Of a DNA stretch of 64,000 nucleotides, positions 24,190 to 35,910 are shown one piece after another. The stretch's first letter is position 1. Each line of letters opens with the position of its first letter. The DNA is from Saururus chinensis (Eukaryota; Streptophyta; Magnoliopsida; Piperales; Saururaceae), in contig CP141142.1 of the NCBI GenBank assembly GCA_035235625.1, positions 15,282,995 through 15,346,994 of the forward strand, given 5' to 3'. A program made the position numbers and the translations under genes. Under the pieces are notes generated by a model, which worked only from the letters and a program-made list of their open reading frames with translations, was not told the DNA's origin and made no database searches.

Positions 24190-24418
24190 GCATTTAGGAT
24201 GTTATTCCAATACGATTGGATGTAAACATACTTCTACCTAACGGCTAATATAGGCATTAGGTAGTATAAAAACACATATACGTCAAAATATGTATATCCA
24301 ATTATTTAATTGGAGTTAGAAAGAAATCTCATAAATCGGCATAATCACACATCTCACTCTACCATAGAGTAGCGCAAAACACACTAGAGTAGATCATATT
24401 AGATCGCATTAGATCATA
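24190..24418 (-). repeat. LTR-like repeat, copy A
   Basis: On the minus strand this ends GTATTGGAATAACATC and shares TTAGCCGTTAGG and AGATCTAATATGATC-like blocks with 36400-36728, in opposite orientation in the window. Read the other way it begins TGTTATTCCAATAC, a Copia-LTR-like start, so these may be solo-LTR remnants. It is cut by the CACTA terminus at 24419. Confidence 0.5.
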
Positions 24419-25590
24419 CACTACAACAGAATGTAGTATTAGCGACGCAATGCTAAGCATTGCAAAAAAAAGAACTATTAGCGACGCATTTTTGTATGTG
24501 TCGCTAATTGTCATATATTAGCGACGCTTAGTTTAAAGCGTTGCTAATACTAATCATATTAGTGATGTTTTACTATAAGCATCACTAATAGTTCCTCTAT
24601 TTGTGATGTTTTAAACAACCGTCACTAAAAGATATATATTTTAAATTAAAAAAAACATAACTATTAGCGACGCTTGTCTTAAGCGTAGCTAATAGCATTT
24701 GCAATAGCGATGCTTATTCAAAAGTGTCGCTAATAGTGTTGCTATTAGCGATGCTTACGAAAGCGTCAATAATAGTTATGAATTAAAAATAAAAAAATTA
24801 AAATTTTGAATTATTAGCGATGCTTTTAAATGAGCATCACAAATACCATTTCTAATAGCAATGCTTGCTTACAAGAATCGGTAATAGCTTTATGAATTAA
24901 TTTTATTTAATAAATAAATATTAAAAAAATTATAATAAACTTCCTAAATATAATATATGTTATTCAATATTTACTATTTATATATACAATAAATAAATAT
25001 TAAAATTTCAATAAAAACTAATGTTAATAATAGATTAAACTTTCACTATTTATATATAATATATTTTATTTCTTAAATTTTATTATTAAATTTTAAAATA
25101 TAATTTATAATAAAAGAGAGAGTGAAGAGAGTGCATGGAGAGAGAGTGAAGAGAGGAGAGAGAAAAGGTGAGCAGTGAGAGAGAGAGAAAGAGGAGAGAG
25201 AGAGAGAGAGAAAGAGGAGAGGAGAGTGAGAGGGAGGAGAGAGATGGTGGAGAGAGAGAGAGAGGAGAGGGAGGAGAGCGAGAGGGAGGAGAGAGGGAGA
25301 GAGAAAGAGAGGAGAGAGGGAGAGAGGGTAGAGAGAGAGGGAGGAGAGAGGGAGGAGAGAGGAGAGAGAGGGAGAGAGGAATTTTTTTATAATTTTTATT
25401 TAAAAATTAATTAAAAAAATAGAAATGTATTAGTGACGTATAGGCCTATACGTCACTAATGCCTTTGAGTATTAGCGATATATATGCCTACACGTCGCTA
25501 ATAAACTTAGTGTTAGCGACGTATATGCCTATGCGCCTCTAATATATTTTTATTTTTTATTTTAAATTAATTTTTAAATAAAAATATAAG
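24419..25590 (+). mobile_element. CACTA element, left half only
   Basis: It starts CACTACAACAGAATG, one base different from the left end of the complete element at 47884. It then follows that element block by block: TTAGCGACGC subterminal repeats (24440-24890), the AT-rich stretch, a GA-rich core (25110-25380), and a second TAGCGACGTA block (25425-25545). After about 25590 it departs from the relative, so the right half and right terminus are missing. No transposase is encoded; the Arg/Glu-rich frames across the core are microsatellite shadows. Confidence 0.75.
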
Positions 25591-26219
25591 CACACCAACG
25601 AAGGGGCTCACACTGGACCACGACCAGTCAGTCAAATTTCACTTATTCATACCGTTCACTTATTAATATTGTTCTACTATGTCATTATGTGTATGTTTAT
25701 TTATATTTTAATAGGTATATTTAAGTTAAAACTTAAATTTATTTATTTTTAAATACATATAAATTATTGAATTTATTAAATATTAAATAGATATATTTAC
25801 CAGGTAGCTTATAAAATGGATCTACTTAGATAATTTCTCCATGAATAAAGGGCAAAAGTTGACGTGAACTTGGGCAGACATACAACTATGTGAGCCCAGC
25901 TGCATGAGCCCATGCTTTGTAAGCTGCCACAATTGGATCCGTTGACCTACGTTACTTAAGGTTTATATGCCCCCGAAGTTAAATTAACCATCAAATCTAA
26001 ATTTAATGGCCCACAAAGCATGGGCTCATGCAGCCACATATGAGCCGAGGTTCACATCAACAGGTGGGATAGACCCATAATTTTAAAAAAAATTATGATT
26101 ACACATAAAAAACACTCAAAGTGAACTTTCTATGAGGTTCATTTGTTAAATCCAACCAAAATTAAGATGTGAGGTTTTATGGGTGTTTTTGTTGTGTTAA
26201 TATCATTATCTTAATTTAA
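25591..26219. other. Intergenic stretch, no gene recognised
   Basis: AT-rich sequence with no coding frame. GCATGAGCCCATGCTTTGTAA (near 25903) and its near reverse complement CCCACAAAGCATGGGCTCATG (near 26010) form an inverted repeat about 150 bp across that might be part of a small hairpin element. Confidence 0.4.
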
Positions 26220-28230
26220 ACTACTGTCAAATCAAATTCCAACCCCACTGATATTGGAGCTCATATCTAGTTTAGAGTGACCCATGGATAATAAGGACTC
26301 ATAACAAGGAGATTCTCTTTTACCCGGGAAAATTACCTTTAGGTCATAACTACCGGTTTTAATAATCCGCATGTCTCGACCAAAATCATTTTATTTAGCA
26401 ACCTACATAAATTTTTTTCCTATACCTATAAGTCCCTTCTTTTTACTACTATGACATTATCTTTTTAAAAAATCCAAAATTACCCCTCTTACCTGCTTCG
26501 CCATTGACAATAGCTCTGCCTCTTATCTCCATCGCCTCTGGCTTTACCCTAGTACCAAAGCTTTTTTGTAGGAGTATTTTTCACCGTGAAGACCTTTCTC
26601 CAACATCTTCCTTACAAGAGTTGCTCGAAACTTTTTTCTTCCTCGCCGACCAGATTACAAAAGGGTCGTCTTTCCCTGTTGGGCATTAGAGACAGAGAAA
26701 GAAGGACATTTTTCAAGAGGCAATGAGAGGTAGTTTTTTATGTGCTGATTGCTTCATGATTCATGATGATATCTGCTTTACATTGTTGTTTTTTTCATCC
26801 TGAAATTGTTGCGCAGCATATGTAAATCACTCTGATCTTCAATTTTGGGGTTCAATCAAGAGCATGGGGTTGCTGTTTTATTTCTAGAAAATGATTTTTT
26901 TATGTAATTGATATAATTTGGGCATTGGATGGTGGCTATTATATACTTTTTACTTTTTATGGCTTTTTTATAATATTTGTGAACATCCAACATCTTGAAG
27001 GTGATCTCTTATTGTTCATTAGTTTGCTTTTTGTGGGAAACCGTTCATATGAGTTGTTTGTTTAGATTTTTTTTTGTTTAATTTATATTTTTTGTAAGAA
27101 TATTATTACACATTAGTATACTAGAACTAATCATTAATATTATTCCTTTTTTTGCCTTGTAAGATTTTATTGTATACATCATGTAAGTCACTTATTATTA
27201 AGTATATTTGAATTGATTCTTTTTAACTTTTTTACTTATTATATATATAAAATATATTATTCTTCTCCATACCATAATCATGTATTTTTTTATTTGCACG
27301 CCAATGAACTCTTTTATACTTCTATTGTGTAAACATGGTGTTAATACTAATGTCTTTTGGGTCAATAGAAATATTTGTTATAAGGCCTTGCTCTCTATGA
27401 TTTGCCAAACATAGAGTGACCTAAATGCTAAGTTTATTATATTGTAATATTCTTTGGCTCATCATTTAGAATGCAATTGTCACTCCCCCAACCCAAAGTT
27501 AGCTAGAGGACACAACAATTCCTAACCTAACCCTTGGATTAGATCGGAATTGCACAATTGAGTCATCGATGTGCTTAAAAATAACCCGAAGAATAATGTA
27601 AAAATAAAATTTAACTACTTTTATCATAATTATGATTAAACATCCACCTACTAGAATTACGGTGCAATGACATAAACATATGCCTCAAACTAAAGAAAAT
27701 AAAATTACCATTTAGAAATGAAACACTATCAAGTAATATGAAGCTAGTTTCATAATGTTTTTTTATTTATTTCGAACTAATTATCCCTTGTAAATCATAG
27801 TCCCCCTTTCTCAGTTCCTCCCAATTATTGTTATGCTATCAAAGCAAGCTGTCCTGAGAACTTGCGTGACACTATCACATAGGGGATCCCAAGGATTCTT
27901 AAAAATAAGAAAGGGTGAGTATAAACTTTGTAAGGCTTTAAAAATACTTGCATTTATATCCTAACACATGAGTCCTTTCAAAGCAAATTCTTTACACAAA
28001 AACATGTATAAATAAATCTTAGCATTTCCATCACAAGAGTCTTACATGACAATCTGGTATAAATGAATATCAAAAGTAATGATAAGATAATAAAATAGTG
28101 CAACCAATGAAAATCTTATATATGTTGCCTGTTGCATATTACCTATTACCTATCACCTGGCATCCCAAACACAAAAAAATACTAGAAATCCCTAGTCACA
28201 CTGGTGCACATTGGCCATGACCAGCCTAGA
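26220..28230. repeat. Long direct repeat, copy 2
   Basis: Longer copy of 22430-23718. The extra block (about 26363-27050) contains a short frame at 26504-26689 that I do not recognise. It may be an insertion here or a deletion in copy 1; the junctions share only CCG and show no clear target duplication. Confidence 0.8.
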
Positions 28231-29286
28231 GTAACTCCAAAAGTCTAAATAAATAAATGAATAGTCACAATCATCTCAATATGGGGGAGGAATAAACCTA
28301 TCCTTTCAAACATAAAACCCCATCCATTGGACATAAAACCCCACCCTTTCGACGTAAAATTGATTTGATAAACCTCCATTACTACTAATTTGGTAACCAT
28401 AGAAACCTGGACTAACCACGATTAATCCATAGTTTACAAATTATTTTTATGATGCATAAAATAAAAGTATAGTTGTAGGTGTAATTTTAAGTAATTATAC
28501 TATCTTATGTAACATATAATTCAGTAGATAAGATCATATGTACAACTATCCATAAAATATAGATTTACTAAATTAACCTTAGATATATGCATGTATATCA
28601 TTAATAAAGTTAAACATACTTAAAGTACTAAAGTAGCACAATCAATAATATAATATCTCATTTATTCTCATACTAGCTTAAGTAGATGTTTTTAACATAA
28701 TCACAAGATGTAATTCATACAATTTAGGAAAACTAGCAAATAAACTCCAATCAATGTGAAAATTTGCATAAACCTACATTATATTCTGAATTGCAATATA
28801 AATAAATATCATATAAAATAAATATAAAAAATAATTTTTGTTGTTTGATTATTGAGTCTATATAGTTTTGCCAGAACTGTCGACCTACAAATTTATGACT
28901 ATGCCACTAACTTTTTACAACATGCTCATAACATATATATTAACCCATCAAAAAAAGGACCCAAAAATCATATATTTTCGTCTGTAATATATGAAAATTT
29001 TGGAGGTTTTGAAAGAAGAAGACATGAGAATTATAATTTAGTATGAAGAACCTTCAATTCCCCATTAAGTATCAAAGGATTAAGGAGAAAATAAATAAAT
29101 TACTCACCTTGAGGGAGGCTAGGGCGACACAAATTCTCATACAAATCTAAAAAGCTTCTAAACTCTCTAATTAAGGCTCTTATGACATATTTATAGAGGG
29201 AGGAGGGATTAGGGTTCTTAATTCCTTTAGGGTTTGGGCTACTAAATAAACCCTAAGCTACCCAAATTGTCCCTTATACTATTATT
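28231..29286 (-). other. AT-rich stretch with minus-strand promoter-like sequence
   Basis: No gene is recognised. A TATA box (TATAAATA) lies on the minus strand at 29188-29195, just downstream, in that sense, of the 151-bp tandem array. The layout of enhancer-like repeats, then TATA, then a non-coding leader resembles the U3-R region of an LTR, but I could not define LTR ends. Confidence 0.35.
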
Positions 29287-29739
29287 CTCATAAATTACTT
29301 TAAATGGGCTTAAAAGGATAAGTAAAAGGCTCAATTTTATGTCTAAATCGGGTAGTCGGGTACGGTGAATCTAGTATAATTTCAAAAAGTCATATTTAAC
29401 TCATTTGAACTCCTATTTGTGCATTCTTGGTGGTATTCTCATAAATTACTTTAAATGGGCTTAATAGGATAAGTAAAAGGCTCAATTTTATGTCTAAATC
29501 GGGTAATCGGGTACGGTGCATCTAGTATAATTTCAAGAAGTCATATTTAACTCATTTGAACTCCTGTTTGTGCATTCTTGGTGGTATTCTCATAAATTAC
29601 TTTAAATGGGCTTAAAAGGATAAGTAAAAGGCTCAATTTTATGTCTAAATCGGGTAATCAAGTATGGTGCATCTAGTATAATTTTGAGAAGTCATATTTA
29701 ACTCATTTGAACTCCTATTTGTGCATTCTTGGTGGTGTT
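29287..29739. repeat. Tandem array, 3 x 151 bp
   Basis: CTCATAAATTACTTTAAATG starts at 29287, 29438 and 29589, and each unit ends GTGCATTCTTGGTGG. The three units are nearly identical, so the amplification is recent. The unit encodes nothing evident. There are no spacers and the units are much longer than CRISPR repeats. Confidence 0.92.
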
Positions 29740-30111
29740 TCGAAGCTATTTTTATTTAGTTTCTGAATATTAGTCTCAACCCTAAATGGAACTTATTCAT
29801 AGAGTTATCTAATTTGTAAGACTAAAGGGTCAAACTTTTTAAATTTCTACAAGTCAACCACTAACAAGACAATAAGAAAAGAAGAATTATCTGATCTCAC
29901 AACAATCTTCTTAATAATGGTGATTTACATAATTTATTTTTTCTTACTTATGAGCTGCTTGTGAAGATTGTGTATGTTTTTGTCACTGACTTCGACATCC
30001 TTTTTATTTTTATTTTTGTTTGTAAGGAATTTTCTCACTTGCATACGTTGTTGTCAATTCCAAGGATGAGGATAATTAGTTATGGTTTCTTATTCAATTG
30101 AAGACGATACT

Positions 30112-31048
30112 TAATCCTTAACATGAGTTGACTATTATCTCATATCGTAAGCTACTTCAAGAAATGTTACTAATTTTCCCATCTTTTCGACATGCTTACT
30201 GTTTTTACCATTTGGGAATGAATTTGAGGGACAAGTTGAGAGGAATGACTAATGACTTTTGTGAGAGTATGGATTTCAAGTTTAAACAATGTACTTATGT
30301 TGCAAGACCTTGAAACTTTGACAAGTTGTTTGAAGAACTGGGATTCATTTTCTTAAAAATCTTCCAAAAAAAAATTGGGCAAATGCATATTTCAAGTAGT
30401 ATGGTGATATGTGTTCAAATGTTGCGTAGTGTTTCAACTCACGAGTACGTGATGAAAGACATTTGCCCCCTACGAAAATGATTGATAGGATATGCATTAA
30501 GATTATGGAGATGATGAATGAGCATAGGAATGAAGCAATGAGTTGGAGTGGTGTTCTTTGTCCGGTTATGGAGCAAAAGTTGGATGAGAATATTAAGGAT
30601 ACCAGTGGTTATGTAGATGTTGCTTTTCATGATAATATGTATGATGTTATGTTAGATTTATCAACAGATATGAACATTGATTCTCATGAGTGTTCTTGTT
30701 ATAAATGGCAGCCAACTGGATACCAATGCAAACATGCTACAATGGCATTTTTTAGAAATGGGAAAGAACCTCCTATTTTTTGTGACCCTTGTCATACAAA
30801 AGTGACATTTGAAAATTCTTACTCAGTGTATATTACCTATTCCTTCTTGTGGAAAGCTTGAAGTTTCTTTAAAAAAAGTTGTAATCTTGCCTCCATTTTT
30901 AAGAAGACCGCCTAGTAGACCAAAGTCAACTAGAATTGCTTTTTGTGATGAAAAGTTGATAAGGCCAATGATTTGTGGCCGATGTGGAAAAGTTGGACAT
31001 CACAACAAGAAGCCTGGTAAAGTTGCATTACAATATTTGAATGTCTAG
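30112..31048 (+). pseudogene. Mutator-like (MULE) transposase remnant
   Basis: Three successive frames carry parts of a plant MULE transposase. 30128-30313: HAYCFYHLGMNLRDKLRG, matching the conserved H-x-YC-x-RH-L-x-N block of the MULE domain. 30463-30861: a PPTKMIDRICIKIMEMMNEH block, then a SWIM zinc finger CSCYKWQPTGYQCKHA (C-x-C-xn-C-x-H). 30809-31048: a CGRCGKVGHHNKK zinc-knuckle-like end that lacks its last Cys. The first DDE Asp region is not seen. The frame changes between segments and there is a stop after the first one, so it is a pseudogene. No long terminal inverted repeats were found. FAR1-type derivatives share the SWIM finger, but the terminal zinc knuckle favours a transposon. 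Confidence 0.8.
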
Positions 31049-31324
31049 ACTATCAGCTTTATTTTGAGTTTCTTAGTATTCTTATTTTAGTTGCTAGTCT
31101 TTGAAGACTTATCATCTAGATATTATATTTTGTGATTATGAAGAACATAGTCTATATGATTCTAAGTATTTTGGTTATTATATGGTTTATATGAATCTTA
31201 CATCTTTTATTTAGACTTGAAAATGCTTGTGTATTAGGATTATAGTCTTTTTTGGGCTTATCTTTAAATGGTGATATACTTTGAGTACAATACTACTATT
31301 GGATAGCATTTTAGTACTGATGGA

Positions 31325-31597
31325 CTCGTGTCGACAAGCCCTTCGAAACTAAACCACATATGGGTCGGTTATCTTGCACTTTCCAAGTAAGCCTCACCTA
31401 TGTGACACGCTTCTCATGATCGTAACTTTCGTTCCCGACCTCCGTTTCGCGTGTTCATCGGTTTGTTATACTTGTTACGCTGATCTCTAACTAAATACAA
31501 GATTCCATCCCTTGAAACCCCATAAAACTTAACTAAAATCTATACAATTACCCCTAACTCCTCAGTTTAGGTGTAATCGGAACACGGGGTGTTACAA
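31325..31597 (-). repeat. LTR-end-like repeat, copy 2
   Basis: Direct match to 15780-16031, ending CGGGGTGTTAC. Read on the minus strand it starts GTAACACCCCG, a common beginning of Ty3/gypsy LTRs. The distal boundary is unclear. Confidence 0.5.
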
Positions 31598-32040
31598 AAA
31601 TATAATAGTAACAAGTGTTAAGAAGCAACTAATTTACAAATATGGGTAAAACATGTAAAGTTTCATGCCTAGTCATAATCACCATTGCATAATTTTGATT
31701 GAGCTCAACCAGTATACAAATATGCATAAAACATGGAAAGTTTCACACCAAGTCTTAACCACCCTTGCATAAAGCTTCACATAATATTATTTTACTGTGG
31801 ATAGTAAATAATATAAAATACAAAGTAATATTTTATTATAGAAACAAAACAACAACAAATATACTCAATACAATTAGCATCTTTTCTATGGTCATGTCCA
31901 GGTCAAGACAATTAATTGCAAATAACCCATATCTATCCTAATGTAGTTCAATTCTCATTTTTGAATCTAAAAACTTCGGGGTAAGAAGTAAATTGTATTT
32001 AAATATAATAATAATAAAATATTAAAAAGACGTTAGTGAA
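31598..32040. other. AT-rich stretch, nothing recognised
   Basis: There is a short local duplication, AAACATG(T/G)AAAGTTTCA(T/C)(G/A)CC near 31650 and 31730, and no coding frame. Confidence 0.4.
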
Positions 32041-32051
32041 GCCGAGCCAAG

Positions 32052-33251
32052 GTGGAGCAGCGCAAGTCCCACCCTAGAAGAACTTGCGCCCTAGTCGGGG
32101 AGTTCATTCCCTTACCACTTCCCTTCGCATTCTCCTCTCCTCACTTTCAGTCCTCCGAGTTCTTTGCTTGGTGCAAAAACCTATTTCTGCCCTCAAGTTC
32201 CAACTTTTATCTGAACCTTGAACTTCAGTTCCCCTGTCCCTCTGGCTTCCTGCTGTTGTAATCTCAATTGTAAGCCCTATGCACGCCCCTTCAAGCTCAT
32301 TAATCCATTGCAAAAGTTCCAAACTTTACCTCTAGACTGGGGGCCGAACTATGGCTGCAGAAACCCAGCTAAGGTGGGAAGAGTTCTGGAAGTGTTTCAG
32401 AGGCATTCATCTGATATTGAAGTCCATTTGGGGCTGCTGGATTTTGATTTTTTTGATGGGCAAAAGCAGTAGAGTCTATGAGTGAGCGCCGGATTTCAGC
32501 TTTGCATTTTTTCACTTTGGTGAGGAAAATGCAAACCAGTTTCATCCCCAAGCCAGAAGTTTATAACTTAGTGGTCAATAATTTGGGTTTGCCGGGACAC
32601 TTTGATTCAATGCTGACACTCTTGAGGGAATTATCAACAAAGCGACATTATTTGACGGAAAGAACTTTTGTTTTTCTATATGTTTATAGTTATAACTTGG
32701 TCCAGCTTAAAGAGTCTGTCAAGGGACTTGTAGAAACTGTTAATGGAGCAAGAGGATGGTGTCGTAGTTCTGAAAGTTATAGCTTAATCAAGGTGCTTAG
32801 TGATCTGAACCACTTTGATTTTGCCATTTTGTGATAGTGGAGATGACGAGGAGGACCTCTTACTACAACATTCGTATTGCAGCTAAATGCAAGACTGGCA
32901 GCATTGAAGAAGCCCTAAAGTTGTTTGATGAAATGAGGAACTATGGTTGTGACCCAAATGTGAAATCCTATAACTACTTATTGGGTTGTCCTTGTATGAA
33001 AGGACGTATAGCTGAAGGCTGTGAATTGCTGTAAATAATGGAAGGCTTTGGCCATCTACTCATGCAATTACATTTGAAGTTCTTGCTGTTCATTCTTGTA
33101 GGCTAGGGAGGATTGAATATGCTTTAGATTTTTTTGTATCATATGCTATCAGAGGTGATTCAGCCTTGGCTAATGACCCGTGCAGTTTTTATTAAGTGCT
33201 ATTTTTTGTCTGGGAGGCTTGTAGATGCACATGCATATGTCATTCATACGA
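32052..33251 (+). pseudogene. PPR-repeat protein pseudogene, 5' part
   Basis: Translation gives P-class pentatricopeptide helices, for example SYYNIRIAAKCKTGSIEEAL, then KLFDEMRNYGCDPNVKSYNY at about 32855-32985, the typical 35-residue repeat with G-x-DPNV and YNYLL. PPR proteins bind organellar RNA in mitochondria or plastids. The first Met-containing frame (32218) has a Ser/Cys/Pro-rich start that could be a transit peptide. The reading frame shifts after about 32470 and again near 32830, and there is a stop at about 33032, so this copy is not functional. Like most plant PPR genes it has no introns. At 33252 it is cut by an LTR element and resumes at 35911. Confidence 0.8.
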
Positions 33252-33256
33252 GTGAG

Positions 33257-33520
33257 TATCACACCCGAGGTTTTTCTATACATTTAATTGTAAATTTTAT
33301 AAATATTTTATTTCAAAATATGGATGTAAATCAAATGAAACCACAAAAGTCAAGACGTATTAAAATAATTTTTCATAAATTAATTCAATATACGACAAAA
33401 CTAATACTGTGATCCAAAACAAAAACATAGATGTAAAACTTGCTATGGCCATGGTCTTTAAAAACAAACAAATCTCAGGCCTTTCTGAGTACAAGTTCTT
33501 CAAGAGTCAAAGTTCTCTAC
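33257..33520 (-). repeat. Remaining part of the left (3') LTR
   Basis: Matches 34928-35195 closely, from CACCCGAGGTTTTTC to GTCAAAGTTCT, and then departs. It supports the LTR assignment and shows that much of this LTR has been deleted. Confidence 0.85.
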
Positions 33521-34927
33521 TATCAGATTCCTCATCACTAAACATCCATTGCCCTAATAGTAGAGCGGATGATAACTTCATCAACCAGTCCACAATAACC
33601 TCTTTCAAAGCTCGTAATCATCCAATCAAGTCTGTGATATCTTAAAATTATCCTTGTCTAAAACCTTAGACGTATCATAATTTGAACTCAAGTCAATCCT
33701 CAAAATTCTTGGCTGATCGTCACTTATGATCAAGGTCATCACACCTGAGCAAGAGACTCATTCTTAAAAATCACCCAGTAAAGCATTGGGTAGTCAATGC
33801 GTGACCGCAAGGACTTTCTTCGTAGGCAAAACCAACATAATCCACAAGGAAATGCACTCGGTCAAGTGCAGTTCTTCACCACAAGTTCTGCTAACTCTCC
33901 TCTTTGTGTACAACCTATTCTAAGAGGTCATCCTCTATGATAACCTAGAGATAGGGAGTGCACTAGGCACTAACTCCCAACAAACGCCACCTCTATTTTC
34001 AAGTAGAAACCTTGATAAGTCATCAGAGAAACATACTGGGAATATCCTTTGCAAAGCTCAATTTTTCTAGACTGAATCCAAGAATGACTTATCAAACAAC
34101 CACACCAATAGGCTTTGCTACCTTCAACAATATGCTGCCTCACATGGACACCCAATTTTTCTCGAATACCCTGGATGAAAACATCCTGACCATTAGGGAA
34201 CTTAAGCACATGTTTCTTATAGAGGCCTTCGACCACTTACTGCACGACCAGCCAAGCACCAATCCAAAACAAGTCAGCAGTCTCTTCTAAGAACTCTTAC
34301 AATAGCAGCCACAACATCATCCAGTGCCAAGATAATTAACTCCAAATCATTTACCATCAGGGAGGCTTGGAATCTCTTCCAGAAATCCCCTCATATTGAC
34401 CAATCACCAAATGAGAATGAAGCGGATTTAAACTCCATTCCTTACCTTCTCCCTTGCAAACAACAAAAAGAACTTCAACCTTCCAACAATGATGGTCATC
34501 GAAAAACTATTTCCTATAAAACCTTCACAACTTCTTTTCAATTAGAGGTTGATAGATTCCAAAATAAGTATGTCTAGCAGACTTTTATTGATCACTTTTG
34601 TCCTCTGTCAGAGTGTAGGTGGCCTTTAACCACACTTCAACCATCATGAATAAGCAAAACCTTAACCACCATTCCACAATCTCAAATCTCTCTAACACTG
34701 CCATTGATTTACTCCGCATGCATCGAAAATAAGATTTAAGAATCCTAAACTCTCCACAGTTACTATACTCCAATTTGACACTGCTTAAGTGTAGAAAGAA
34801 GTGGAATTAGGGAAAAGAAATCTTCCCCAAGAATCCCTCCAACAAAGTTTTGACTTATACGTGCCACGACTCTGGACTTGTAACTGTTATGAACTTGTAG
34901 TAAGATTGCCTAGCCTCTGATACCAAC

Positions 34928-35905
34928 TGTCACGCCCAAGGTTTTTCCATACATTTAATTGTAAATTTTATAAATATTTTATTTCAAAATATGGATGTAA
35001 ATCAAATGAAACCATAAAAGTCAAGATTTATTAAAACAATTTTTCATAAATTAATTCATCATACGACAAAACTAATATTCTCAGGTGTGATCCAAAACAA
35101 AAACATAGGAGTAAAACCCGCCATGACCATGGTCTTTAAAAACAAACAAATCCTAGGCCTTTTTGAGTACAAGTTCTTCAACAATCAAAGTTCTAATTCA
35201 TACATATATGCACAAGTCTAGAAAATCAAACATTTCTCTCACCTTAAACATGCAATAGATCATGAGACTAAAATCCACATAGCATCACTACGATTTTGCT
35301 ACACTCCAGGTCGAGGAAGAATTGTCCATCACGGGGAACAGTCTAGTCTCAAATAGCCATTGATCAACTTGCAAAAGTCTCCGGACGAAGGGGATAAAAA
35401 GATAGGGTGGGTATTTTCCTACTCACCCTATCTTTTTAGCCCCTTCATCCAAAAGCTTTTGTAGGTTGATCGATGGCTATTTGAGACTAGACTATTCCCC
35501 GTGGTGGACAATTCTTCGTCGACCTGGAGTGTAGCAAAATCATAGTGATGTTATGTGGATTTTAGTGTCATGATCTAATGCATGTTTAAGGTGAGTGAAA
35601 TGTTTTATTTTCTTTACTTGTGTATATATGTATGAATTAGAACTTTGACTGTTGAAGAACTTGTACTTAGAAAGACCTGTAATTTGTTTGTTTTTAAAGA
35701 CCATGGCCATGGCGGATTTTACTTTTATGTTTTTGTTTCAAATCACGCTTGAGAATATTAGTTTTGTCGTATGATGAATTAATTTATGAAAAATTGTTTT
35801 AATACGTCTTGACTTTTGTGGTTTCATTTGATTTACATCCATATTTTGAAATAAAATATTTGTAAAATTTATAACTAGAAGTATGGAAAAACCTCGGGCG
35901 TGACA
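34928..35905 (-). repeat. Palindromic right (5') LTR
   Basis: Two arms of 486 bp each (34928-35413 and 35420-35905) are inverted copies, about 90 percent alike by eye, around a 6-bp spacer. The outer ends are TGTCACGCCC and GGGCGTGACA. The outer limits are set independently by the primer-binding site on the left and the GTGAG duplication on the right, so the palindrome is the LTR itself. Confidence 0.9.
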
Positions 35906-35910
35906 GTGAG

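Larger units (their letters stand above)
33257..35905 (-). mobile_element. LTR retrotransposon fossil inserted in the PPR gene
   Basis: The ends are TATCACACCCGAGG and CCTCGGGCGTGACA, flanked by the 5-bp target duplication GTGAG (33252-33256 and 35906-35910). On the minus strand the right LTR (34928-35905) is followed directly by TTGGTATCAGAGGC (about 34913-34926), a tRNA-Met primer-binding site, so orientation is certain. The left LTR keeps only about 260 bp (33257-33520). The 1.4-kb interior (33521-34912) shows no recognisable polymerase; pol and part of the 3' LTR have been lost. The right LTR is a long palindrome. Broken; superfamily not determined, though the TGTCACGCCC start is common in Ty3/gypsy. 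Confidence 0.85.

Noticed and set aside
25168-25414. Arg/Glu-rich open frames
   Set aside because: Products of the GA array inside the truncated CACTA element.
29287-29739. Possible CRISPR array
   Set aside because: Units are 151 bp, directly adjacent, without variable spacers, in a plant nuclear context.
35906-35910. Foldback DNA transposon as explanation of the palindrome
   Set aside because: A tRNA primer-binding site directly abuts the inner end, a partial second LTR lies at 33257, and the outer GTGAG duplication spans the whole unit, all of which fit an LTR element better.
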